Shown here: one piece after another, positions 53,641 to 64,000 of the stretch
Layout: every line of letters starts with the position of its first letter
How positions within the stretch are numbered: the first letter of the stretch is position 1
Source of the DNA: Xiphophorus maculatus
Taxonomy: Eukaryota; Chordata; Actinopteri; Cyprinodontiformes; Poeciliidae
Length of the DNA: 64,000 nucleotides
Reading direction: 5' to 3'
Assembly (NCBI RefSeq): GCF_002775205.1
Contig: NC_036461.1
Span: 9,399,015-9,463,014 of the forward strand
Translations under genes and position numbers: made by a program
The notes under the pieces: model-generated
The model's database searches: none
What the model saw: only the letters and a program-made list of their open reading frames with translations
Told to the model about the DNA's origin: nothing

Positions 53641-54300
53641 AGAATTTGATAAATGATAAGTTTAATCATTTAAATTTAAGATGTTTCCTCAACCCTTGCT
53701 CCTTCTCTTTGAGGTCATCTGGGTCATGTGTTGCCATGGAAGCGTACCAATGAGCTGGGCTCACAAGGAAAGGTGTTCAACCAGCCTAACTGGGGAGAAG
53801 ACTTGGGCTGTATTTATATAAGTATTTAGCTCTGAACTAAAGTTTTTAAAGTTGAATGTAAATGTATAAAAAGATTTTTTTTCAGAGATTTAATTTAGTC
53901 AATTAGTTTGCTTGAAAAACTGAATTAAAAATAAATCTGCAGAGAGGATCATAAATCTGCAAAGAGAGAGCGACGTAAAACATTCATTGCCAGTTAACAC
54001 CAATGCTTGATTGCAGTCATTTCCAGCAAATGTGTATAATGAAACAATTATGTTTTTATATAGGCCCATTTGATTTGAATAGCTTTTACCCTATGAAATG
54101 AAACCAGTAACTGAAAACGGGTTTTTGTATTTTCTCAGGTTATCTTTTTTCTGATAACTGAAAGTTGTTGAAGTCAAAACAATGATGTGTGAAATAAAAG
54201 CAAAAACAGATGAAATAGGGGAAAATTATAAATATATATTTTTTACCAACACTGAAGGCATTTGGTTGATTAAAATCACATGATGGTGGGAGCTAATCTG
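53640..54300. other. Intergenic, AT-rich
   Basis: Contains a few phrases compatible with the tail of the preceding transposon remnant (near 53990, caatgcttgattgcagtcat), otherwise nothing recognised. Confidence 0.45.
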
Positions 54301-55130
54301 TTTCAGACCGGTCCTTACCGTTGCAGCCTGCTCGTAATGCACCAGTTATCTCTTAAAGTTGTACCTGACAACATGTCCTGGAGAGATTTATGATGTGTGG
54401 CATGGCCCCAGCAGCTGTCCACTCAGCAGGCCATCTGCAGGCATGCATGCCTGCTCCAGCAATATGTGTGAGTGTTTACGTTAACACTATAATACCAACC
54501 TTAATTGCTTCCTGTTTCATATTTCTTCAGAAATTGCATCACTCATCTCTGGGAAGTGTCAGGTACTGCAATTAAAAACCATCACATCTCACTGGGTCTT
54601 ATCTTTCTGCTGCGTTAAAGGCGTCTGCTGTTGGCATAAGACTAGATTTGAAACAGTGCTGGGAGCCCAGGAGTAATAATTAAAAAAAAAGACCAGTTTG
54701 TTATCAAGAGAAGTGAAACATGAACAGAAAGACGGTGCTCCCTTGTTGCTAAAGAATGATAAGTGAAGCCACAGGCCAGAAGATGAGGCTGGGAGGACCT
54801 TATCTGTGCAGAGTGTATCCTAGCAAAAGCCTGGCGCCACAGAAGAGCGAGTCTTGTTGTTGCAACAAAGGTGTGGGGCAGATAAGCATGTATGTGTGAA
54901 ATGCTTCGAAGATGAGCTTTACTGTGATGTGAATGACGGGGAGAATAAAATGGAGAGGGAGGGATAAAGAAAGCTATGTCACCATAAAGGGATGCAGGTA
55001 TTTGTTGTGGTGAGAGTGGCTGTGGGAATGTCTTCATTTATGGAAAGTGCCACAGGAATCCTCGTGGGAATCCGACTTTAACCCACTGAATGCAAGCAGT
55101 GATGAAAGAGGCTTTCAGATCATTTCCCAC
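54300..55130. promoter_or_regulatory. Candidate distal regulatory block
   Basis: Unique, balanced-composition sequence free of transposons in the vsx2-syndig1l desert. The 131-codon minus-strand frame at 54642-55037 has no recognisable domain. An enhancer role is inferred from context only. Confidence 0.3.
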
Positions 55131-55194
55131 AACCCAGGGGTGAGGAGCAGTGTCAAAACACGCTATCAAAAAGTGCTTCATGTTCAGGAATACA

Positions 55195-56560
55195 GCGTCT
55201 AGCAGAAGTAGTCATACCTGTTTGTCTTTAATATTTTGTCTTGATACAGCCACAAGTATTTCATTGACATTGAAAAAATAACATAATTTAGTAGTGCCAA
55301 ATTTTGGATATGAAAGAAAAGTGATAGTTTTAAAAAAAGATTTTGCAAGGAAAAAAATCTGCAAAGCTGCAATATAATGACAACAAACTTTATTTTAGAC
55401 ATGAATTTATTGTGTGTTGATATGACGTCCTGGTCATTGTTTAGGTAATGGTGGCATCATACCTTCCACTTATGTTAGTGCTGTGTGCTAACCCTTAGCT
55501 CTTTGAGGACATAACAGTACTGTATATATTGAACAGTGTTAGTATACCAAAACTTCAGCATTGCTTCTGCTGTTTTTGTCCTGGGGAACACATGATCCAA
55601 TTCAGTGCACTAGTAATTATAAATGTGAACTATCATTTGTATTTTTAAAAGGCATTTTAAAATGTTGACATATTTTAATTAATTTAGGATTTTAAAGATA
55701 ATTGTACATTTGCTTGCTCTCAAACTATAAAAATGTCTGAATGGGGTGGAGTGGAATGCTCTGTGACCTGAAGGAGGGCGGGTATTAAGTGCCTGAACTG
55801 AATTTAAAGAGACTGCACCAAAACAAGTTGCTCTCAGAAACACCTGAGAACAGTGGTAAAACGCAAGCCTATGGAGCTACAATAAGAATGAATGTAGACC
55901 AAAGTATAGCAGTTCCACTTTATATAGACTAAAATTGAATGATTTAAATGTGAAAAGGAAGGGTTTGAAAGAATGTTATGTCCATTTTAAGGTTTTGTTT
56001 TTGGTACGCTCCAGTCTTCATTAAGCTCTGACCAGCTTCCTTGTTCCTGACCCAGCATGATGCTGTCAGCCTCCCTCCCTCCCACTTCCCCATTTTAGTT
56101 TTTCTCCCCTCATGGTGTTTTGCAGGTCAGCTAATAGTTGTCATGTCAGACTCTTCCACCTGAGTTGTGGAACACACTAACTTCTCCAGTTATCATGGAC
56201 TTATTGTCTGCTTGGAATATTGTTTAATAATCAAACACTGCTTTAAGTGTCTTCAGAACTTGATTTCTGTTTCTTGGTTGTGATGATGCTGATCAGAACA
56301 GCTGAAATTCAACTACGAACTTTTTGACTCTACTTTCTTACTAAATTGAAGACTTCTGGATACATTTTAACCTGACACGTGAACCCTAACCCTAACCCTA
56401 ATGGCAGCATATTTGCCTATATCAGGATTCCCCATATGCAATTCTTTTTCATAGTTTACTAAGGACACGTTTCAGGTATATTGGTTCATTTTAAGCCTTC
56501 ATCAGAAGCACGACTTTTGTTATGGTGCTGGGCTGCATGCATAAAGTTGCAGACTCCATT
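55195..56560. other. Intergenic, includes (CCCTAA)3
   Basis: AT-rich sequence with no supported gene. Three telomere-type CCCTAA units occur near 56383-56401. A segment near 55200-55400 weakly resembles decayed Tc1-like sequence. Confidence 0.45.
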
Positions 56561-57140
56561 AAAACTTCTTCAGGAATTTTTCTAGTTTCATTTTTAGTGT
56601 CTGTTTAACAAGCTGCTGAAATCTCAAAGGACAGCAGTCACGAGCTTTGTTCCATCTATTGCCAGAGAGACATCACTCATGTTGCTGATGACCTAGAAAG
56701 TGTCCCTGGGATAATCAAATATACATAAAATTTATCAGCTTGCTTCAAAAAAAAATATCTCTGCATAAATTTCAAACAGCATGCAAGAGTCTTTAATCTG
56801 CCAAATAAATTATAAGGTTTTGATCTGGCGCACAACGAGAGGTTTATCTACTTCTACAAGATAAACATTCGCAATCCAGATTATGTAAATTACCGGGATG
56901 CTTTTTCTTACCCCCCCCCCTTTTTTTTAATATCTCACTAAAAGTCTGATTTAAAAGGGAAGCTTTAAATAGTTTTAGAAAATGTAAATATTGCAGCCAC
57001 TTCAAAAACATAAAGCCACAGCACAGATATTGTTCACGTGTCAGTTGTCCTTGAGCAGAGTGACAAGTATGTTATTGCGGTGGCGATAAAAATCTAAATG
57101 AGCCCTTCAGTTCTATGAAAAGCATCAAGCTCTTTATTAA
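56560..57140. promoter_or_regulatory. Candidate distal enhancer with TAATC motif
   Basis: Repeat-poor block containing ccctgggataatcaaatata (a TAATC/GATTA-type core as used by OTX/CRX), gcatgcaagagtctttaatc and ccagattatgtaaattaccg. It resembles vertebrate developmental non-coding elements; about 11 kb downstream of vsx2. Confidence 0.4.
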
Positions 57141-58430
57141 TGCAGCTCTCAGCTTTTATGTGTTTCCCCCATTTTTCTGTTCTATTCCTGACTCTTGTCG
57201 GTGTTGTTTCAAGGTGTTCATCATTATAAAGTATCTTTCATACTTTTATTTAGTTTGTGAGATTTCTTTTTTTTTTTTTTTTATTTACTAAGTGGGTTGA
57301 GAAGATTAATGACCTTTCCAACTGGATGAAGAGATCTTTCAGTAATTCTTTTCTCTAATGACATGTACTAAATATTTCTCTGTTTGCTCTTGGTTCATTG
57401 CAAATGTGTTATTCGTTCTTATCTCTCTTGGTCAATCTACTCTTCAAATTAGAGTCTGAGAAACTGTGTTCAATCTTTTGTTCATGCTTACCATTCTGGC
57501 TACTCAGCTTATAGTTCTGATTTCAGTCAATCCCCTAACTGTATGAACCCGACATCATTCCGCGTCAGATATTTTTCCTTCACTTTTCTATAAAGCAGTA
57601 TTTTATCTTTTGACAATCTGCCATGTTATAGGTGATCTTTAAGTTTCTCCTTCCACCCTAATGCTGGAAGGAGAGAGGTCATCTCATGGTGGAGTAATCT
57701 AGCAAAAACAAAAAAAAAAACTTAAGTCTAGAACTCAGGAAAAACAAATGTCCAACCTGAAATAGAGTCAATGAGTCAAGTCAAAGCTCATTGATGTAGT
57801 ACATGTAATGGACAAAACAACACAACGTGTTTCCATCAAAAGACAAAAACACCCATTTCTGTCTTATTTAAAAAAAAAACAAAGTATATCAAATTTATAA
57901 ACAAGATACACAAAACACCTGCAATACATACAATAAGATGCTTATCAAATACAAACATTTCCTGTAGAAGTCTAATTGTCATATACAAAGCTTATCCATA
58001 GAATTGAGAGAAAAGTTGAGTTTTAAATCTAATCAATTTTTTGCCAACAACAACATCAATGTTGTTTGGTCAGACAACTTTGATGTTTTGGTATTAGGAT
58101 GCCAACCCTAATTTAGGCTTAAAACTGAAGATGACAAATCTTTTGCAGATGTGGCAATCACACAATCTGGAAATCCTTTATGTTTGTTTATGCTATTTTG
58201 AAGTGAAATACCTTTTGATTTTCCAGTTGAAAGCCATATTTACTGTATTACTCATTCTATATTAATGTGATACATTTAGAAACTTGGTGTAATGCTGATT
58301 TCAAGACAATACCCAAGCTATTTGGACTGAAACTGTACAAGCACACATATTTATAATATATTTATAATATATACATTTTATATTCAACCTGCTGCTGCCT
58401 CTTGGAAGGTTTTAGTTCACATGGGGGTGG
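57140..58430. other. Intergenic, AT-rich, nothing recognised
   Basis: No gene, RNA or recognisable repeat beyond short A/T runs. Confidence 0.5.
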
Positions 58431-58745
58431 ATGACTAATAAAATCAGTTTGCTTCTGGTGGTCTGAGCCAGCGATGGATGCTGTGAGTGCTAGCAAGCGT
58501 GGGAGATGCTTCCTATCTACCGAGGGAGAGAGAACGCATGCGGGGCAATGCACTTTCTTGCAGAGCGAGCCCACTCCAGCACCCCATACAGCTCCCATTG
58601 ATGAGAGTGGCACTTTCGCCCCCGTCTCCCCCTTATCGACCCACATTTGGTGCATTAGAGCTTTGCTTGGAGGAACACTACAAAAGAGAAAACACACAAA
58701 TTTAGGAGACCATTTTCTTTCCCACCTCTCCATCTCCATCATAGT
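58430..58745. other. GC-richer unique block of unknown role
   Basis: A roughly 300-bp island (for example gaacgcatgcggggcaatgc, gcactttcgcccccgtctcc) in AT-rich surroundings. Both strands are open for 96-126 codons, but the translations show no domain, signal peptide or conserved motif that I recognise. Confidence 0.35.
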
Positions 58746-59500
58746 TTTTATTTTTATTTTTTGATATCAAATGAAGTTCAGTGTACCCTTATATATTTAT
58801 TTTTTTATTATATAGGAGTTGTTTGTCACATTGAGTTTTTCTCTCAACTACCTAGGAGCTGTTTCCTAGGTAATACTGAGTGGACACTGAAGGCTCACTG
58901 AGTTGTTTAGGAAATTCTAGCGTCTGAGGTGAATGCTTTGATTGGATAGCAGGTGGAACAAGAGAATTGGAAATGCATGACAGCTTTTCCCCTGTTGCTG
59001 GAGTCCTAAAGTGCTGCTTTCATTTTGTTCTGACATCCTGACTTCTGAGAGCTTGCTTTGTTTCCGCTGCTGGCAGCAAAAGTCACCTCGAGGCTCAGCA
59101 ATGAGTGATGCCAAAAGACAATAAAGGGGCATGCCAGTTACAAGCGTGTAGATGCAACAGCAAATACCCAATATATTGGTCTGTGGCTGTTCCAACACTA
59201 ATATTAAACCACATGACTTGTGTCCTTTAGTGGTTTTCAGCATCTGCTGTCTAATACAATAAGAAATGTATTTCAAGAGAGTTCTTGAATACTTTTTGTC
59301 AGCCTTGGGTTGCAGTATAATAACTCATTTTATAAATAATTTCTGACTTTTACTCAGCTTGAAAAACGTCAAGTTGATTAGAAGCTTGAAGCTCAGGCCA
59401 TCAGTCTGTAGTTTCTTCCATTGAAAATCATAGTTTTTAGGTTTTATTTAATCATTCTGAATGTGGTTATTATACCATGCTTACTGGAGTTTACTTTTCC
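58746..59500. other. Intergenic, nothing firm
   Basis: Unique-looking sequence with a short inverted repeat around 58850-58872 (tacctagga / tcctaggta). The 119-codon minus frame at 58917-59276 is unsupported. Confidence 0.4.
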
Positions 59501-59870
59501 TCGGCGGTGAACAGGAAAACTGGTCAGAATTAATATGGAGATTGATGGAGAAAAGCATAGTGCATTTTTGAAGAAAAACCTGGTAGTGGTTGCACAACAC
59601 TTGGTCCTGAGATGGGAGTTCACTTTCCAGCATGAAAACAACCCTAAACATACAGCCTGGTCTCCAATGGAATGATTTAGAACGAAGTCTGCTAATGTGC
59701 CAGAAATTTCCTGATCTAAGTTCAACCAACAATCTGGGTTGAAACTTGATAGTTTTTCAAAGAAAGCCCAAAACACCTGCATTTACCCTGCAATTAAAGT
59801 TAATAATAGAAAGTACTGACTCACAAATGTGAAAAGTGAGAAGGAGTACATGGCATTTGAAGACTTTTGA
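59500..59870 (+). mobile_element. Degraded Tc1-like fragment
   Basis: aaaactggtcagaattaata, ggagttcactttccagcatg and aacaaccctaaacatacagc are clear transposase-gene phrases of a fish Tc1-like element; agtactgactcac marks the degraded 3' end. Confidence 0.8.
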
Positions 59871-61598
59871 ATAGAAGAATAAGCTCAAGACATTTTTTTC
59901 AATATGTGTTTTGACCACCAAAGTTTCACTACTCTTTTATATTTAATGTGCAATTTGCCTGAAGCTCAACTATATAAATGAAAATGAGTTCGTTCAGATT
60001 TCCCCTCCTGAAGTCTTTGACTTAGGTTTGGATTTGGTGACAGGAAACCCACAATAATATAGTTAATAAAAACCTTCAAGTTATTAAATTACAATTAGAT
60101 TTATGAGGGTAAGATTAATTCAGTCAGATGGATGTTCACTCCATCTATAAACGTCTAAAAATTTCAAACATTAGCAAAGGCTAAGAATTTTTATGACATG
60201 CAGGAGATATGGGGCATAACATATTCATCAAACCTTTCAGTGAACCATTGTGCCATTAAAAGTGAATGAAGGCCCTTTTATTTGGGGAAAGATCACTCCC
60301 CTCAGGACAGAAATGCTCCATCAAATAAGTTGATGATCGCTCAGAATGTCTTGATCTGAATTTTAAGTGTCTTGTTCTTCTAAGAAAGAAAATTAGTTCT
60401 AATAATTAACAAGAGTAAAATCCTCAACACAAAGGGAGAAATGGTACATCTCTGGATAAGGTTACAACTTTTATTACTCTGTAGGTTTACTCCACGCATG
60501 TACTCACACATGTTTGCGTCTATCTAGTCATCATGGGCATAGATGCTGAGCACCTGACATGTTCTAACTGGAGGTTTTCCTTGAATAATCCCACTAATGC
60601 ACCTTCACAGGCTTTTTTAGCTGCCATGATACAGTGAGTTGAGGAGCCTCTCATCAAACTAAGACTTACTACAATTAAAGACTTGGCATTTCAGGTTGTC
60701 TAAAAGCTGCTTAAATTGTGGTAGCGCTTGAAATATCTTAGTGTCTGATGCAGCCACCCAGAGTAAAGTTTCATGCACAACTTTCTGCCTTCTTTCTCTG
60801 CTAATTTTTCAAGTTTGATTATTGTAAAAGAAAAGTCCAAGAGCATCACAAAACCCTCTTAAAAGAATTGTTTAGATTTTGTTGAAAAATATAAGCTGGA
60901 TTCATCTTTTAGGAACTCTCCCTTTTTCATTTCTAGGACGTAAACCTGCAGAGCTGCTCTAGTGAAAATAAGTGACGGTGAGACATGGAAGGTGTTTCAT
61001 TATTCATGCCAAATGCATTTATTGACTAAATGTACAGCACACAACAGACACAAATTACCATCATGTCTTTTCTGCCTGGTGTCGTCTTCTCACTTTTTCT
61101 GTGATGTGATCCGTTTCTGGTCTATTCCCCAAGAAAAGAAAAACAATCCCGTAAAATCTGACTTTATTACCATGTAACAATAAATCTATTTACAGAGTTG
61201 CTAAGACACTGATAAACAGATGAAACACCTTTTCTAAAGTTCACATTAAGTTGTTGTGAAAGTCTAAGAGGATAAAGAGGGGTAGCTTTTTCTGAGTTCA
61301 GTTTTCAGACAGTTTTCTTTTTCAAACCGTGTTTATTGTTCTTATTCCTTTGGTGGAAATGCTGCATACCAGAAATAAAGACTCAGTTTGGATCAATATG
61401 TGGTTGAAGTAATGCTCCATCCACACATGGAGTATTTCCATCCTCTGCTCTCTCTGGTTTAGACATATTTCTCTATACAGTTTTCATTTTCTTCATCACA
61501 CAGGTTTATTAGAGGCAACAGAGATCTGCCCAGCTTTTCCCCTCCTCTCATGCCGCCTCCTCCTACTAATCTCACCCCGCCAGCAGTTGGGCCCAGTG
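59870..61598. other. Intergenic and syndig1l 3' UTR
   Basis: No gene is recognised between 59870 and about 61000. The right part should contain the syndig1l 3' UTR on the minus strand; reverse-complement AATAAA signals (plus-strand tttatt) occur near 61017, 61162, 61329 and 61507, and I cannot tell which is used. Confidence 0.4.
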
Positions 61599-62869
61599 CT
61601 ATACATGTCCAGGTTTGGACAGGTAGGCTATGAGGGCAACAACCACCCCCACGTACATCCCTGTTCCAACCGTAATGGACAGGGCGGCCAGGAACAGGGC
61701 TCTTCTGGAGCTCATCCCCGCTCTGGAGAAGTCTCCCTTAGCAATGGCCTTGCCTGTCTAAAAAAACAAAGCAGAGAGTGATATGAGCTGCTGTGTTACT
61801 CATCAGCACAGAGTGTATGAGTAGGTGTTAAGCCACAGTTAAAAGAGAAAAAACAAGAAATGCTCTCAGGGAGCCATTAGTTACCATGGCAATTAGGTCA
61901 TTATGCCTCTGACAGTGACAAATGTGGTGTTTGGTTGTTTTGGTCATTGAGGGGAAAAAAGCAGGACCTCTATTTATTCTTCTGACGCATTACTCTTAGC
62001 TCTGGTATTTCTCTTTTTTTTTCTCCCAATAACTGCAGAAGATGTTGCAAAGGACCAAATGCAGGAAACCCATACTTTATAACATCAAAATTCCTAACTT
62101 CTCCAGACTCAATTTTCAGAAGTCAGTCTCTTTAAAAAGGAAGGAAAGGGGGGACTGAAGGATAAATGGACAAATATACTTACAGACTGATGTCAGAGAA
62201 ATGGATGGTGGAAGGACAGAGAGATGTACTGATACTTTTAGATGATTAATCAAGTCAAAAAAAAAGAAAAAAACAACAAATTTCCTGTACTCCCAGAATG
62301 CTTAAGTCAAATTTCATACTTTTAGGTGAAATAAAAGTGACTTTTTCTGATTTTCACACAGTATATGTTAAGAAACCTGAACATATACTGGGTTTGCTTT
62401 GGGTCCTTTTGAACTGAAAGATAATGAAGGCTAGACCAATCTAAGATATTGTTTATAACCAAAGAAGGGGGCCAAACTGACACATAAGCATAATATATGA
62501 AACCCACTGCTTATACCAAGCTCACAGGCAATAAAAAAAAATCTGTATTAATGCTTTCTCTGCCTGGTGCATTTCTGAATTTATGTACTCAATCATCCAA
62601 AACAATTGCAAACAGGGTCACAGGGTGGTAAATGGGTTGCGGCAAACACTTGTTTGAGAGTTTGTGCTCGCTGACCTTAAGAGTGGTGCAATCAGAATTA
62701 ATGACCCGCTCGAGGTCTCTGGACCCTTTACCTTGTGAGAGTAGTAAAAGGCAATGATGCCCAGTGGCCAGAAGCAGCAGAGCATAGAGAAGATGGCCAG
62801 GCCCAAGTAGTCCCGAGGGGGAAGCACGATGAAGTTGTCCTCACTTTCACTATCACTGGAGCTGTCACT
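61599..62869 (-). CDS. syndig1l: SYNDIG1-like protein, last two coding exons
   Basis: Member of the SYNDIG/dispanin (CD225-like) family of small membrane proteins linked to glutamatergic synapses; human SYNDIG1L (capucin) is brain-enriched. Exons on the minus strand: 62869-62732 and 61757-61599 (stop 61601-61599), joined in phase 0. The first encodes an acidic SDSESEDNF stretch, then [20 protein letters not shown], a hydrophobic re-entrant segment ending YYSHK. The second encodes [27 protein letters not shown] and the C-terminal membrane helix ending in SKPGHV. This arrangement and the Ser-Arg-Arg-Ala-Leu-Phe-Leu motif match SYNDIG1L rather than SYNDIG1. The 5' part, with the divergent cytoplasmic N-terminus, is not in the window. 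The gene is convergent with vsx2. Confidence 0.93.
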
Positions 62870-64000
62870 CTGGAAAACAGCACATTTACAAGGATCAATA
62901 AAAACAGTAATCAGATTTTATTATACTTTCAAGTTTACATTTTGAGTTGGCAAAAAAAAAGTAAAAAGAAAATGAGGCTTTGATCTTGACTGAGACACCT
63001 GCAAAATGTATGAGTAAGTTAGACTGACACGCAATAGTCAGATGTACTTTGAACTTCTTCAGAGTGATGTTTCTTGACAAGACACCCTCCCACTCTTGAG
63101 CTTCCCGCTCCTTCTCTCCTTCCTCAGGACGGGGTCTCTGTCCTTGTTTCCCAAAACCAGCCATGACAGTCTGAGTTCGGTCAGCGGAAACAGATTTGGT
63201 GCTTCTGTCAACACCCATGAGCAGAGTGACAGATAACTCGGGATTAACGGATTGTTCCATCATCACGAGGTGACAGAAGAAACAGCGAGACGACAGTGTC
63301 ATTTATGTACTAAATTGCTTCTCCAGCCTGAGAGACCTCCACAATCCTTCCCTAATGTGCCAAACGTCTTACAAAACATGGCGTGTTCCGCAGTCAGCAG
63401 ATACTGTCCCTTGATGCTCAAATTCAAAGCCACTGGCTCTGAGCGGGCTAATGAATGAGGGATCTGACTGACATGAGCCCATCAGGCCTGCAGCAACAAT
63501 AACAGTGTGACATGTGAGTGACCTTTAAGAGGGGGATGCTACACTTCTTACTGCTGTACCAGAGACTGAGAGGAGGGTTTTGTAAATAAATAGCCTCCAT
63601 AAAGAGCAGGTTTCATTTGTTAGGCGTGTTATCTGCCTTCAGGGATCGAATGAAACGGGAAGAAAAAAAAAGAGAAAAATAATAATCAATGCAAGAGGCA
63701 GAACTTCAAGCAACCGTTTTACAGGTAATTAAAGTCTGGAAAGCAAGAAGTGAAGAGGCATTGAGGCATGTAAAGTGAAGCTTGTCGTATATTTTCTCTT
63801 GTGTCTTCTGATTGAAACAGACAGCATCATTTTTGTAATCAGAGCAATTTACCAAAAAACCCTTTGTATGTGTAGCCCAATACATTTGAATATTTTAGAA
63901 ATTTGTAAATATTATTTACAGTCTCGTTACATAGAGGAGACATTTCAAAATATTTCAGATAGGTTTTTTTTAGTTATTTCTTCAAAACAGCAATAAAAAA
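62870..64000 (-). other. syndig1l intron (probable) and unique sequence
   Basis: Upstream of the visible syndig1l exons. No match to the missing syndig1l N-terminal exon was seen. An unidentified open frame lies at 63302-62895 on the minus strand; its part from 63240 to 63060 is charged (Glu/Arg/Lys-rich) with no recognised domain. The right end (63650-64000) is AT-rich. Confidence 0.45.

Noticed and set aside
56383-56401. Interstitial telomere sequence (CCCTAA)3
   Set aside because: Only three units, within chance or simple-repeat expectation; no evidence for a fusion point.
58362-58764. Overlapping 96- and 126-codon frames on opposite strands
   Set aside because: No motif or signal recognised; kept only as a composition anomaly.

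Overview
The window is vertebrate nuclear DNA, most likely from a teleost fish. Five multi-exon genes with canonical GT-AG introns can be read. The space between exons is AT-rich and littered with decayed Tc1/mariner-like transposons, miniature inverted-repeat elements, a long GATA microsatellite and ATT microsatellites, which is typical of ray-finned fish. No bacterial, viral or organellar genes were seen. Gene identities were assigned by reading exon translations against remembered family features; no database search was run.

Layout. Positions 278-8883 (+) hold the last ten coding exons of a latent TGF-beta binding protein, best matched to ltbp2; the gene continues upstream of the window. 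Positions 12505-19900 (+) hold the complete pomt2 gene (20 coding exons, 755 codons). Positions 21811-33374 (+) hold complete lin52 (6 exons, 112 codons), whose last intron is 9.7 kb. Positions 38276-45846 (+) hold complete vsx2/Chx10, a paired-like homeobox gene with CVC and OAR domains (5 exons, 376 codons). From about 46.4 to 61.5 kb no gene is seen. Positions 61599-62869 (-) hold the last two coding exons of syndig1l; its 5' part lies beyond the right edge.

Functional picture. The genes do not form a pathway: an extracellular-matrix protein, an ER O-mannosyltransferase, a MuvB/DREAM subunit, a retinal transcription factor and a synapse-associated membrane protein. The unifying theme is probably regulatory. 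The large lin52 intron, the lin52-vsx2 interval, vsx2 intron 3 and the downstream desert contain transposon-poor, GC-richer blocks with clustered homeodomain-type TAATTA/TAAT motifs. They look like conserved enhancers of vsx2, with lin52 as a bystander gene. Conservation is inferred from composition and motif content, not measured.

The observations most worth checking are an in-frame alternative acceptor in vsx2 exon 5 that would add 21 residues next to the CVC domain, a perfect 19-bp hairpin in vsx2 intron 3, the candidate enhancer blocks, a miniature transposon that supplies a polyadenylation signal inside the pomt2 3' UTR, and an 850-bp TCTCATC-like low-complexity tract. I found no convincing undescribed protein system.
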